Shown: positions 11,682-22,315, counted from the first letter of the stretch. The stretch is 64,000 nucleotides of DNA from Micrasema longulum (GCA_022494885.1 JAGVSM010003976.1:88912-152911); one strand, 5' to 3'. The notes: generated from the letters alone by a model not told the origin. Made by a program: numbers and translations.

Positions 11682-12231
11682 ATGGATCTTCCCTCAGATA
11701 GTGATGAGAGTGATATTGATTTTGTACCAGACAACGAAGAACCTGTTTCCGAGGCGGAGTCCGAAAATGCAGAAGAGGAAACAGAAGATTTACATGAAGA
11801 TAATTCAACTAAGAAAAAATTGAAGCGAAAAGCTAAACAAATCGACAAGAAAACTAAAAAACCTAAAATATCTAATGATGACGATTCTCCATCAAAAAAA
11901 TCAAGCCAGAAGACCGTGGACCCAGAAAAAGAAAAAAAATATGAAGACGATCTTTGGGCTTCATTTTTAGAAACACCGAGTGCAAGTAAATCCTCTACAG
12001 GCAATAATGATCTTCAGAAAGAAAGTCCCGTTGCGGCCAAGGAAAATATTCAATCATCCGAGAAGCTCTCGAATAAAAATAAACCCGACACTGATATAGA
12101 GCCCAAAACGGTTGACGATTTATTTAAAACATTGGAAAGCGAAGGTGGAAGTAAATGTATTGTAAACAAGATTGCCGCTGTAAAAGGTATATTAACAACT
12201 GTAAAAAAATATATAACTGTAACTCAAGTTT
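11682..12231 (+). CDS. CFDP1: Craniofacial development protein 1 (BCNT), exon with the start codon; 3' boundary uncertain
   Basis: It starts at ATG 11682, just after a possible acceptor (AACATTTTAG), so an upstream UTR exon is possible. The product begins MDLPSDSDESDIDFVP, followed by a long acidic tract, a basic KKKLKRKAK cluster and the family motif EDDLWASFL (about residues 88-96). All are typical of the BCNT N-terminal half. BCNT proteins (Swc5 in yeast) are subunits of the SRCAP/SWR1 complex that deposits histone H2A.Z. The end ...KKYITVTQV resembles the segment before the conserved VFDFAGEE motif, but a TGA follows at once. A weak donor GTTTGA around 12230 or the upstream AAAAG/GTATAT would be needed. 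The joining to the next exon is therefore not settled. Confidence 0.85.
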
Positions 12232-12743
12232 GACCACAGGAGCGAGATTAAAATGTTTTTTTATGTGTTTAGTAAAAGTATGGATTTTTTTGTACCCTTT
12301 AAATCTTCCTTTACAATTACATACCCATAATGTTTTTTTTTTGTTTTTACTAGCAAAGTTTAAATGTGTTTTTTACCGAATGGCATATCTGGATGACTTC
12401 GGCAGTGATGTTACATACATAGTGATGAATTGACGTCTTATATATTTTTATTATGAGATTTATTTTTCTTGAATTCTATTTCCAATTTTACCGCAATATT
12501 ATGTGCATTATAAAATTGATACTTTAATGCGTACAATATTCAATATTTTAATCACAAAAATATTTGTTAGAACAGAATAAAACTTTTTGCATTAAAAAAC
12601 TTCCTCAGAGATGTAAAAAGTACTATTTAAATATTTTTTAATTTTTTCAAAAGTATTTACAAATTATCACTTGCGCGTAGTCCTGCCAAATTGCAAGCTA
12701 TTAATATGATATTGTTTAACATAGCTCCAGTCACCACAACGGT

Positions 12744-12960
12744 TGTACGTTTTGTCGGCACAGATAACCAAACATATTAGGATTGAAATATTAAATAAAC
12801 GTGAAATGGATTTAGAAAAATTAACTGTATTTTCAAAATCATACTGTGGAAAAGTGTTTTCATTCCTAATTTTGAAAATAAAATTGTTAAAAAATACGTC
12901 TTCACGAAAACGGGACATGTTTTGGCCTCGGCGAATGTGTCATTAAGATGCGTGACTCTG
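12744..12960 (+). repeat. Dispersed repeat family 'AAATGGATTTAGAAAAATTAA', copy 1
   Basis: It shares GAAATGGATTTAGAAAAATT, GTATTTTCAAAATCAT, GTTTTCAT and a CGGGACATGTTTTGGC-like part with copies at 28.94, 61.10 (both reversed) and 63.85 kb. It lies in the interval between CFDP1 exons. Class unknown. Confidence 0.55.
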
Positions 12961-13153
12961 AAAGTATTTGCGATGTTTCACATAATTAAATAAATACTTC
13001 ACAAAGCTCTAGTCCAGGTGGGGATTGAAGGATGCTTGCTTCAGCATAAACATAATTATTACTACCATGTAATTTAAATGTTGCCTCTTTGCAATTACAG
13101 AGTCCAGTTTGCTTTGTCTATGTATACAATTTTGTATTACTCATTATTTCTAG

Positions 13154-13355
13154 ATAATGTAACAAGTTCACCAGTTCCCAGACTACCAATTCCTGCAACT
13201 AAGAGATCTGGAGGAGGTTTAGCGTCTGTCTTGAATAAAATTGGTAAAAAGGATAAACTAAGCACTCTAGAGAAAACTAAATTAGACTGGATGACTTTTA
13301 AAAAAGAAGAAGGCATCGAAGAAGATATTTCTACACATAACAGGGGCAGAAATGG
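13154..13355 (+). CDS. CFDP1: CFDP1 exon encoding the first part of the BCNT-C domain
   Basis: The acceptor TTATTTCTAG ends at 13153 and the donor GTACGG starts at 13356. The frame has two bases of a split codon at its start and leaves GG at its end. It encodes SPVPRLPIPATKRSGGGLAS followed by VLNKIGKKDKLSTLEKTKLD and W, then an EEGIEEDISTHNRGRNG segment. This is the highly conserved BCNT-C block (human GSLLGKIG...STLEKSKLDW...EEGI.EELAIHNRGKEG). The frame continues perfectly into the exon at 15544. The upstream junction needs one nucleotide of the split codon from a preceding exon that I could not locate. Confidence 0.88.
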
Positions 13356-13393
13356 GTACGGCATTTACTTTACTAATTCATTTAAATATTATC

Positions 13394-13888
13394 GACGGTG
13401 GAAAGGCAAAATTTACTAAGCGATATGTAGCAACTTTACAGAAAAACCAATCAAAGTTTTTTAAGTTTTTTATATTAGTAAAAATATCTCATTTGTCAGG
13501 TTTATGGCACAAGTTGGTAACTACATTTTGCCAGTTGTGAGATATTGCACTTATAAAGTTAAAAGCTCATCACAAATCAACAATTCAAATAAAACTGCAA
13601 GCTGAAAATTGTAAATTATTATTTTTTGTGTTTATAAAACATGAAATGTTTTTATTTACTTTTTAAATAAAGATTATTTGATGCCGTTAATGAAGATATC
13701 TCATTTTTCGAAAATTTGCAGGTACACAATGACAAAAACCCGACTAGACCTACATATTATACAGGCGTGATTCCTAGATTATTTAAATGAAAATGTAATA
13801 AATGAGATTTATTTAGTAATTAAAAAATAATTGGCTTTTCTGTAAAGTTGGCTACATGTCGCTTAGTAAATTTTGCCTTTCCATTGTT
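13394..13888. mobile_element. MITE-like inverted-repeat element in a CFDP1 intron
   Basis: GGAAAGGCAAAATTTACTAA at about 13398 and the following 40 bases recur in reverse complement at 13830-13886 with few differences. Weaker pairing continues inward. The element is about 0.5 kb with terminal inverted repeats of at least 55 bp. No clear target duplication was found. Confidence 0.55.
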
Positions 13889-14203
13889 GTTATTATTTCT
13901 TATCAATAAGAATGCAACATAGTACAGGGAGAGAAATAATAAAGATGAATGAATTTTATAAGTATATTTATGATTATTTAGTTGCATTCTCTTAAAGTAC
14001 TGAAACACAAAAATCTGTCTCATGTAGGTAGAATGAGCTTGTATGCAGTGAATGTTTTATCTTGTGTATGATTTTCAGTCAGGTGCTCTATCCACTGAGC
14101 TGAGTTATCTCTTATTCAATATGAAAATTGTATTTCTTATTCTTGTAGATGGAGGTCAGTGCTAAATAAGCTCCTGACATTACTGCGACCTGTGTAGATC
14201 TAT

Positions 14204-14790
14204 TGTGACAAGTCCCTGTAATAATTCTCGCCCTTCATTACTAGGTCTTTAAAGAGCCGGGCCACTGAATGGATGAGTGCCTTCATATCTATTCCACCAT
14301 AATCGCTAGGACGCCCCTTCCGCTGGTTGTAAGGCAGCAGAAACCGACGAACTGAGCCACACTCACCCCAACTATAATTAGAGCCGATTTGACTTGTAGT
14401 CCTTAAAAGGACTTTTAAATCCAGAAGGAAGCACCGCGGAGTGAGAAATCCAGTAGTCGAATCCAAAAGGCAGGCAAAGGTCTTGTAGCGTAGTCAGTAT
14501 CGGCAAAGTGTAGAGCGGAGAGATGGTTCAAACATGAGTAGTAGAGTGAAACTGATTTATTATGGGGCCTTGCGGCCTATTTATACAAAGAAAATACACA
14601 CGGCCCTCAACGTCCAACCGATAGCGGGTATGAGTTAGCCAACCAATCACGCTGTGAGAGGGATAGCGCGCTGTTTGCCGGCTCTATCTGTCTCCCTCTT
14701 GCCACGTATAAGGACTACCTCCCCCGCCAACTGACCGCATTAGGGTGTAGACCGTGCGGGAAGCAACTTCTATAATTTTAGGGCTCAACA
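14204..14790 (-). mobile_element. Solo-LTR-like sequence
   Basis: Read on the minus strand it starts TGTTGAGCCC at 14790, contains a TATAAATA box at 14585-14578 and AATAAA at 14561-14556, and can end ...TTGTCACA at 14204. It is notably less AT-rich than its surroundings. The TG...CA ends with internal promoter and poly(A) signals match a retroviral-type LTR. No coding part, primer-binding site or convincing target duplication was found, so the 14204 end is tentative. Confidence 0.45.
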
Positions 14791-14839
14791 ATAAATGTAA
14801 GAAATAGGAATTTCTGTTCTGAAAGGATTAAACAACTTT

Positions 14840-15185
14840 TCTGAAGTCTACCTTACTTCTTCTTAGTCGCTTGCAGAACAGTCGTGGTCACATTGGCAGG
14901 AAGAAAGCACGTCGTTACGATCTGCCTTCATTCACTTCTATCTTCAGGGCTTCAGGAGGCCTCCTGAAGAGGGACGCCAGTCGCTTCTGTCACCAAGTCT
15001 GTCCATCTAGTAGGACTTCTTCTGCGAGATCGAGTTCCCTCTACTCGTCCTTGTACCATTAATATTTCCATACTGTCTCTTTGTCTCATAATGTGATGCA
15101 AGTACCTGAGAATACGGATTTGTACAGTGGAAGAAAGACGCTGCTCAATACCCAGTTCTCGGATTATAGAGTATTACCTTACTAC
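14840..15185 (-). pseudogene. LINE C-terminal relic
   Basis: Minus-strand reading gives a decayed non-LTR retrotransposon C-terminus: IEQRLSSTVQIRILRYLHHI, then RSRRRSPTRWTDLVTEATGV and stops or frame breaks. The R-x-RGRPxxRW(T/I)D pattern is common at the end of RTE-like polyproteins. Confidence 0.55.
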
Positions 15186-15200
15186 TGGACTATACTTATG

Positions 15201-15466
15201 TCAGCCTCGTGATGTAATGGTCAGCGCATTTGTTTACCAAGTAAGAGGTCTCGGGTTCGATTCCCGCCATGGTTGATATGAAATATTTATTTATAAGGGT
15301 GTTTTCACACCAGAATATTTCATAATCCCTGGACTGGTACCTGGAGCGTAAGACTGATCATCTTATCTTCATGGAACAAAAAATGCTGCGATTGGTGTGC
15401 CAATGCAGTGCTCTATGCACCATTGGTGCAGAAAGGGAATGATGATGATGATAATGATAATAATTT
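15201..15466 (+). mobile_element. tRNA-derived SINE, family A copy 1
   Basis: The head has a pol III A box (GATGTAATGGTCAGC) and a perfect B box (GGTTCGATTCC, near 15254). The body contains CACCAGAATATTTCATAATC, GGTACCTGGAGCGTAAGACT and GTGCTCTATGCACCATTGGT. The tail is a (GATGAT)-type microsatellite. Copies follow at 18.67 kb (+) and 20.53 kb (-). It lies within the last CFDP1 intron. Confidence 0.75.
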
Positions 15467-15543
15467 CACTTTTCACAATAAATATGTCCATAAATACATC
15501 TCATTTAATTTTATTTATAACAGATGGTTTAATTTTATTTCAG

Positions 15544-15637
15544 TTATTTGGAAAGACAGGATTTCCTTCAACGCACAGATGTTAATCAGTTTGAAATAGA
15601 AAAGAATCTAAGGATAAACAAACGAAGTAGCAGATAA
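15544..15637 (+). CDS. CFDP1: CFDP1 terminal coding exon
   Basis: The acceptor TTTTATTTCAG ends at 15543. Joined to the GG left by the previous exon the reading is NG-YLERQDFLQRTDVNQFEIEK followed by NLRINKRSSR and a TAA at 15635-15637. This matches the C-terminal end of the BCNT-C domain (human [23 protein letters not shown]). Frame and splice sites agree exactly. The intron (13356-15543) contains a MITE, an LTR-like sequence, a LINE relic and a SINE. Confidence 0.9.
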
Positions 15638-15997
15638 ACTTATTTATCAACTATGAATAATGATGGTTTCAACTATATGTACATAATATGGATGTAAAAG
15701 AAAATGTACCAATTCCTACAGGTCAAAGCAAGAAGAAATATATCAAACACACCTTTCAGATATATGTATTATACATATGTGTATTGCTGATTGGTTATAT
15801 GTATAGCGTAAAATAAAATCGTCTGTAGTATGTTCCTTAAATAATATTTTGGAGGTTACAAATATTTTTTTATTCTGTAGTCATATGTAATATGTTAGCT
15901 GGATGTGTTTAGATTCAATGCTTGTCAAAATTAGTTCTCTAAGTAATTAAGAAATGTTTTGCAATGTAAATGAAAATTACCGTGGAAAACATTGACT

Positions 15998-16003
15998 AAT
16001 AAA
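15998..16003 (+). terminator. Likely CFDP1 polyadenylation signal
   Basis: AATAAA lies about 360 nt after the CFDP1 stop codon. An earlier AATAAA near 15815 is an alternative. Confidence 0.4.
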
Positions 16004-16437
16004 GTTTTTCAATTGGATTATCTTGTACATCTCTTTTCTGATTCAATATCTTTTTACATTATTACTAATTCTTAAAAAATATTTTGACGAGATACTAAAC
16101 ATCACATATTCATGTGAATAATAGAAAAATATGGGGTGAGAGAGAATCTAATATGACAAATACTTGAGAAATGTAACCAAATAATTATTGGAAGAATATA
16201 CATTCATCACACCTTTACTTGTTTCATTTTTTATAATCCTTGTTTTAAAATATCTAAGTACAACGCGCACCATAAATAACAAAACTCATATAAAATACGA
16301 AAAAATATAATAAGAAAACATTTTTCTGTTTGATTCTTTCGCATTTCAATATATTTTTTAATTTCACAGCAAGAAGGTAATGTTAACATTTAACCATTAA
16401 TAATATAAACAAATTTTAACTGAGATGGATAGCATTT

Positions 16438-16541
16438 TACAGAAGGAAATATGGAAGTCTATGTATTTACAGGGCTTATGACTTGCCATTGGCTGGTTTA
16501 AGTGGCTACTTTACACATTGTGTAACATTTGAACATCCATT
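16438..16541 (-). repeat. CAATGTTTTGA dispersed repeat, fragment
   Basis: It contains AGGGCTTATGACTTGCCATT and GGCTGGTTTAAGTGGC, the reverse of modules seen at 11.1 kb, and abuts a CR1-like 3' end. Confidence 0.55.
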
Positions 16542-16549
16542 ATTATTAT

Positions 16550-17425
16550 TATTGTGGATAACTTATATAGCGCCATTTTCGTAATAAAATACCTCAAGGG
16601 CGCTTTACATGGTGATTCTACTGTTAAGTTAATTTAATTGAAGCTTTAAATTTGTAATTTGATTAAAATAATTTATTTTGTTGTCACGTGCTACGGATTT
16701 ATTCAAATGATTTAGAAAACAAGTGGGTTTTAAGTTTTTTCCGAAACATCACTTCACTTTCACAGCCTCGCACCTCTGCTGGGAGAGCATTCCATGCCAT
16801 AGGGGCCTGCGACCGCAAATGCGCGTTCACTAAATTTAGTGCGCTGTTTGCGTAGAGGTATAATAACTTTTCCTCTCGCCAGAGACGTAGCTGATCTAAG
16901 TGAGACGCCTGTCAGCTAGTTCATCTGGAATGCATAGTTCCCTTAGATATTCCGGAGCAGAGTTGTGCAGCGACTTATACATAAGCCAACAGAGTTTGTA
17001 TTCGACCCTCTGTGGAAAACGTAGCCAGTGTAGTTCCCGAAGTGGTGGAGTGATATGACTGAACTTAGAGATTCCGAAAATAAGTCTCGCTGCGGCATTC
17101 AATACAGATTGTAGGCGAGTCATTTTGTTCATTAGTAGACCTGCATAGATACCATTACAATAATCGACTGTAGACACTACAAACGCATTTATTAATTGAC
17201 GGGCGGCATCAACCGGCAAATTTTTGCGTATGCATTTAATTTGTCTCAACTGGTAGAAGCATGAACTTATCGTTCTACTAATTTGAGCGTCAAGAGATAG
17301 GTCAGAATTGAGTAAAACTCCCAGTAGTTTAACGGTGGGTAAAACGGCACTCCCTACATTGGGTAGAGCCGTATCCTGGATCAAATTCTGTCGTCTGGCT
17401 GAAGCCACCCACAGTTGTTCCTACA
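16550..17425 (-). mobile_element. CR1/L2-like LINE, 5'-truncated copy 1
   Basis: The minus frame 17408-16896 (170 aa) encodes the end of a reverse transcriptase: ASARRQNLIQ, LLGVLLNSDLSL, CFYQLRQIKCIRKNLPVDAA, DYCNGIYAG, LNAAARLIFG and LHWLRFPQRVEYKLCW. These are diagnostic of CR1/L2-type LINEs. A frame break follows before the LKTHLFSKSFE-type end. The 3' end carries the family hairpin AGCGCC...GGCGCT and an ATT microsatellite. Confidence 0.85.
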
Positions 17426-18665
17426 ATTCTTCCATCTATCATTTTTTTTAAATTAAAAAACTAAAACCTTTATTGTTGTGAAGAGATTAATCTGATTGAA
17501 TTATTTTACATGCTAGGGAACACCTGAAACCAATTTTAATACTTCTTGGACTAGTTGGTTTAACTTCAATATTCTCATAATAAAAAAAATAACTCCAGTT
17601 TTGCCATCGGATACATTATAAAAAAAAAGAATAAAAACACCTTTCCAGTTGTAATGCTTTTAACTTTCTTAATTTGTAATATTTTTAAAGTTATTTATTC
17701 AATAAATAAAAGTCATAAAATAATCTTGAGATGTATTTTATTATTTTAAAAATTCAATATGTATTTGTATTTTGTTTTACTAACCACTTCTCTATATCCT
17801 GCTCACTGGTAATCATAATAAAATCACGTGGATCGTGGTCTCATTGCTGCAAATTTATTTTTCTTGTGAACTAGGATAGAAAAACAAACATTTTTAATTT
17901 TAATATTCCCGCTAACCCACCTAAAACAAAAGGCTTCAGACAAATGTTAAATTTTTATTCAGAACATGATTTCTGCTAGTAATAATTACTTGTTTGCAGC
18001 ACAGATGTGTGTTTATTATTCTCCCATCGTTTATACCAGCCCTAAGATAAAAAGTTATAATAATAATGAAGGCGTATGGTTATAGTTTTAAAAAAAAAGT
18101 AATTTTAGATTGATAATGCTCAATCACTTCCGTAGAATGTTATGAAACTTTATTGACAGTAAAAATAAACCATCAGCATTTTCCATTGGTCAGTGTGAAA
18201 TGTTTAGCGAATACATGCTAAATATTTACTGTCTCATTCCAATATTGCTAGTGTCTTTGCAACAAGCTTTCGAAATGGACACATTCATATTGCATAATCA
18301 GTTTAAAACCAAAGTATGAAATATAAATTATCAGAAACATTAAATACTTACATTATGCCTTTAATGAAGAAATGAGTGAGTGCTGTTTTGTAACATGTTC
18401 AATCATATTTGGGTAAGTGTAGATATTTAAAAAAAAATACATATTATGTATTACCACTTGAGTTAAGGGACTGAGTACAGTTTTGACTGCATGTAATTGA
18501 GTATTCTTTTGCACAACAGGCAAAGAGGTCCAATCAAATTGGTGAATTTCGTGAAAATCAACATTGAAAGCTTTTTAAACGGATCTTAAAATTTAAAACA
18601 CCCTAAAAATCGATGTGTATCATAGTTTATAATATAAACAAATTACTGTTACTTAAGACGGAAAG
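17426..18665. other. AT-rich DNA without recognisable feature
   Basis: No ORF, RNA gene or repeat shared with the rest of the window was found here. Confidence 0.4.
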
Positions 18666-18669
18666 AATG

Positions 18670-18930
18670 TTCGTCTCGTGGTGTAGTGGTCAGCGGGTTT
18701 GCCTACCGTGCAAGAGATTTCAGGTTCAATTCCCGACATGGTTGACATAAAATATTTATTAAACACTTGTTTTTACACTAGAATATTCCGTAGTCCCTTT
18801 ACTGGCACCTGAAGCATAAGACTTATCATCTTACCACCATGTAACAAAAATGATTATGATACTCTGCTATTAATGTATCAATGCACTGCCCTATGCACCA
18901 TTAGGTGCGGAAAGGGAATGATGAAGAGGA
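18670..18930 (+). mobile_element. tRNA-derived SINE, family A copy 2
   Basis: The head TCGTGGTGTAGTGGTCAGC and B box AGGTTCAATTCC are followed by the same body as the 15.2-kb copy (CTGGCACCTGAAGCATAAGA, CTATGCACCATTAGGTGCGG). The tail is a GA-rich microsatellite. Confidence 0.75.
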
Positions 18931-19034
18931 AAAGAAAGAAAGGGAGAGGAAATTATATTCATAAACGAAAGTAACATTTAAAGAATTATAATAGTCTCTG
19001 TGGTAATATTATTTTGTTAACATAATTAAAAATA

Positions 19035-19470
19035 TACCAATTCTTCAATATAACGTGAGCATTATTCTCAAAAGAAATACGCATTCTAATGTAGAAAAAA
19101 TTCACAAAGAAATTGGCTTGCTCACAGTAAAGCAACAAATAAAATATGATGTAGCAATTTTTATATATAAAATTATTAAAAGGATAAATAAAATGAAAAA
19201 TATACACAAATTTAACCAACAATGTCATACATATGAAACTAGGGTTACCAATAAGAGGAAAAACAGAGTCTCAAAACTTATTGTACAAGGGGTTGAAGCT
19301 GTTCATTGTGTTATCTAAAGATATAAAAGAAATAGAAAGCATTGACATATTTAAAATTAATTTGAAAAAATATTTTCTTGAGAAATTTTTATGAAAAATT
19401 GTAATTTTATTAAAAATTCATATTAGTTTTAAAGATGTTATGAACCAACTTAATAAAGTATAAATTAATC
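19035..19470 (+). pseudogene. LINE C-terminal fragment
   Basis: The frame 19055-19318 reads EIGLLTVKQQIKYDVAIFIY, QCHTYETR and RVSKLIVQGVEAVH. This resembles the end of a jockey/CR1-type reverse transcriptase (L.V..RI.Y....YK pattern). After a frame shift INLKKYFLEKF follows. Family assignment is approximate. Confidence 0.5.
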
Positions 19471-19544
19471 ATTCAGATAATATTTCAACTTAATTAGTAT
19501 ATTTTTCCCGGTTTAATTTGAATACGCATTTAGTTACGTAAAGT

Positions 19545-19907
19545 GCCGCTAGAGTTGCACGATCTGCGTGGTTTGTTTTGAAAAATGACAACTCCAAACA
19601 AAAATCAGTTTGAGTGAACCTTATACGCGGTCGGTGCCGTCGCTCGTTTGCGTGAGGTTTTAATTTTTTAAAAGACTTATTTTAAATGTTTTCTAAATTA
19701 AGATCGCTGTTGTTTCTTATGATTAGTAACATAATATGATGTGGAGCTAATTTATAACAGTGTTGTGATTTTATCCGACGTTTGCAGTTAATGAATATCA
19801 ATAATGTAAACTAAATAGTGTCGACACGTGAAAATATAGTAATTTTGTTTGATTAGGTGTGTGCAGTTTTTATGCTTGTATCTGAGTTAATTGTCTAAAT
19901 CTGTAAA
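19545..19907 (+). promoter_or_regulatory. Candidate promoter and 5'-UTR of an unidentified gene
   Basis: A less AT-rich patch (ACGCGGTCGGTGCCGTCGCT near 19626) with an initiator-like TCAGTT at 19605-19610 and no TATA box precedes a coding exon that ends in a strong donor. Inferred from context only. Confidence 0.35.
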
Positions 19908-19955
19908 ATGACAATGCCAACGGTGCGAGACCCCGCGATTCCGAAATCTCCTCCG
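19908..19955 (+). CDS. Candidate first coding exon of an unidentified gene
   Basis: ATG 19908 (context TAAAATGA) opens 16 codons, MTMPTVRDPAIPKSPP, ending exactly at a consensus donor GTAAGT (19956-19961) in phase 0. In the unspliced frame a stop follows two codons later. Codons are GC-rich compared with the flanks, and a GC-enriched 5' region precedes it. I do not recognise the protein, and no following exon could be identified in this window. If real, the gene's first intron is many kilobases long and contains much of the repeat DNA described below. Confidence 0.45.
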
Positions 19956-20344
19956 GTAAGTTAATAAATATATTGATTTTCGTCACATCACACAATCTCC
20001 TTAGGCCCCTTATCGTCGATAACGACAATACTTACTCGATAATATGCCGGGATTTACTTACATCTATCGACGTTTTAAGATACCATTTGAAAATAATCGA
20101 AGTATAATAAAAATTATAGTAATTTCAGAATCCACATCGAATAATCAGATGTTGATTTTCTCGTTTTATCAGGAGAAACATAGGTTACTTAATAAGTATT
20201 GACTGTACCACTTTTTACCCGATTAAAATTGATTAATATTTATTTGATAACGATAGCGTAATGCAAATTCGTAAGATAATATTTTGGAAAAATACTTATG
20301 CTATTTATAATCTAATTGTAATCATTATTTAAACACATTTAATA

Positions 20345-20472
20345 TTTGAATTTATTGCAACAGAGAGGGAAAACATTTTTGAGAAGGGATATGGGAGTCT
20401 AGGCATTTACGGGGCTTATGACCTGTCATTGGCTGATTTAAGTGGCCACTTTACACACTGTGTAACATTTAA
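20345..20472 (-). repeat. CAATGTTTTGA dispersed repeat, fragment
   Basis: It contains TTTATTGCAACAGAGAGG, AACATTTTTGAGAAGGGA, GGGGCTTATGACCTGTCATT and TTAAGTGGCCACTTTACACA. These modules are shared with 16.44, 11.1 and 40.4-40.9 kb. Confidence 0.6.
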
Positions 20473-20532
20473 TATTCGTTAATTTCATGATAAGGTGTAA
20501 ACCGATTTCTTGCTTAAATTTTAAAAACTTCA

Positions 20533-20778
20533 TAATTCCTCTTTCCGCACCCAGTGGTGCATAGGGTACTGAATTTGTAAACCAAGTGCAGCGTATTTCG
20601 ATCAACTGTTACATGGAGGTAACGCGATCATTCCTACGCTTCAGGTACCAGATCAGGAACAATGAAATATTGCAGATTAAAAAACCTTTAAAATCAACAT
20701 TTCATGTCCACCCTGCCAGGAATCTAATCCGGGACCTCAAGAATGATAGACGAACGCGTCAACCACTCCACAATCGTA
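20533..20778 (-). mobile_element. tRNA-derived SINE, family A copy 3 (reverse)
   Basis: Reverse complement of the family A body: CTCTTTCCGCACC, CAGTGGTGCATAGGG and CGCTTCAGGTACCAG. A decayed tRNA-like head lies near 20700-20775. The ORF at 20586-20906 crosses it and is not a gene. Confidence 0.65.
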
Positions 20779-21092
20779 TATGTGTATGTCATCACTGTCA
20801 TACGTATTATTATATAACTTTTGATTCCATTTTCGACATGTATTATAAATTTTTTATAATTTTTATTTTTCTATTATTATTTTGTATATTTTGTATATTG
20901 TTTTGATTATTTTGCATATTTTTTTTGATTACCTGTATATTGTTTTAATATGTCAATAAATATTTTTGATTTATATATCGAAGAGTCCCGACTTAACACG
21001 GAATTTTCTAACAAGTCGGGACATAAAAAAAACATATAATTGTGGCTATGTAAAATTGTGTATTTTGTGCATTAAATAAATAAATAAAAATA
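20779..21092 (+). mobile_element. LINE-type 3' tail
   Basis: An AT-rich 3'-UTR-like stretch with an inverted pair (CCCGACTTAACACGG and AAGTCGGGAC) ends in AATAAATAAATAAAAATAAA. This resembles jockey-type 3' ends; no coding part is left. Confidence 0.4.
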
Positions 21093-21100
21093 AAAATCAG

Positions 21101-21224
21101 GGCTCGTATTCTGAACGGAATTGCGCGCAAAGAGATCGCTCTGTTCGAGTGTACTTAGTACGTAAATGCGCGTCAAAAATGAGTTTTCGACGCGCGCTTT
21201 TGCGTTCAGAATACCGCCACAAGC
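21101..21224. repeat. GGTATTC palindromic element, copy 2
   Basis: From CAGGGCTCGTATTCTGAACG to GCGTTCAGAATACCG, with AAAGAGATCGCTCTGTTCG and TTAGTACGTAAATGCG in the middle. Same family as 3.19, 22.52 and 48.97 kb. Confidence 0.65.
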
Positions 21225-21344
21225 AGACTTACCCCCGCTCGATTTCCTTATTCAGGATTTTTACCTGAGAGCAGCCAGCGAGATGAACACTCTTCCGGGA
21301 TTCTGGTTCTATTTCACACACATAACTATATTCTTCATCCTCCT

Positions 21345-21586
21345 GGGCCCCGATTACAATGGGAAGTTAACAGAGTTATCTTCGACTTCCTAAAAACCGA
21401 TATTTGTGTACGAAAATAAATATATTTGCATGAAAATTTAAAGTATCTTCGTTGGTAACCTATAATTGAACATGTTTAAAGGAAAAAAATGTATGCATAT
21501 TTTGCTTTTCATACAGAAAACTTAATTTTACTTTGTAGATATAATTAGAGATAAATGTTAAGTTCCCATTGTAATTGGGGCCCTGG
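21345..21586. mobile_element. MITE with GGGCCCCGATTACAATGGG ends, long copy
   Basis: The left end GGGCCCCGATTACAATGGGA and the right end (reverse complement GGGCCCCAATTACAATGGGA) form terminal inverted repeats of roughly 27 bp. The interior contains TTATCTTCGAC near the left end. A shorter copy is at 49.09 kb. Confidence 0.7.
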
Positions 21587-21819
21587 ACACAGAAATAATT
21601 CTTACTGTAATCTTATACTTAGGATTTCTTTTTTCATTGCAAAAAAATACTAGTGAACAGAGCGCGTGGTTGGATTGATGAAGTGTTATCTTGACTTAAC
21701 TGGACTTGTTTATCACAACACATTTATCAAAGGGGATATTTGACCTTCGATGGCCAGAAAGTCAATCGAAAAATAATTTATTTCACTTACGCTGCTGTTT
21801 TTCAAAAACATCGATTCGT

Positions 21820-22036
21820 TTTTTTTTAAAGGAATAACCCGCTAAGCCTCTATTTCGAGGCTGGACAGCAGGTGGGAAAGAGGGGATATGAAAGGAGGTA
21901 ATGAAAATTACACCACAACACCCAGGCCAATTGAGGAAAAAATCTTTCTTGGATTTTTTTCTTGCAACTGGCGGGAATCGAACCCGCGACGCCAGTTTCA
22001 CAGTTGGCCGTCTAGCCAACTGCGCCACGGCATCTG
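21820..22036 (-). mobile_element. tRNA-derived SINE, family B copy 1
   Basis: On the minus strand: ATGCCGTGGCGCAGTTGGCT (A box), then GGGTTCGATTCCCGCC (B box), then a body with CAATTGGCCTGGGTGTTG and CTGTCCAGCCTCGAAATAGA and an A-rich end. Acceptor and anticodon stems do not pair, so it is not a working tRNA. The 85-aa ORF across it is a SINE-derived frame of a kind often annotated by mistake. Confidence 0.75.
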
Positions 22037-22315
22037 TCAAATAAATTTTTGAACCTGTCGAAGTTTTTTGTCTAATCGATGGTGTAGCAAATATTTTTGA
22101 AATTATCGGTAGATCGATATCTGCCCACTTAGATCGACTTTTTCCAAGGCGATACTGGGTGCCAAAACAGCGTATTTGAATATTTGATAAACTACGTTTG
22201 ACACATCCGCAATACTACATATGTAGTTCAAAAACAGTTTAAAAATCGATTCATTTAACATATTTTTTTTTCGTTAAATAATACATTTTCGGGGAGTTCC
22301 GAATATTCGCTACCT

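Noticed and set aside
11591..12004. 137-aa serine-rich minus-strand ORF
   Set aside because: Antisense shadow of the acidic/lysine-rich CFDP1 exon.
15201..15275. tRNA gene with perfect B box GGTTCGATTCC
   Set aside because: The same head plus a common 190-bp body and microsatellite tail occurs three times in the window, which is SINE structure.
21963..22036. tRNA gene on the minus strand (clear A and B boxes)
   Set aside because: Acceptor and anticodon stems do not pair, a sister copy exists at 32.02 kb, and a SINE body follows; it is a tRNA-derived SINE.
21783..22040. 85-aa protein gene on the minus strand
   Set aside because: The frame is the translation of a SINE including its tRNA-like head; it starts and ends within repeat sequence.
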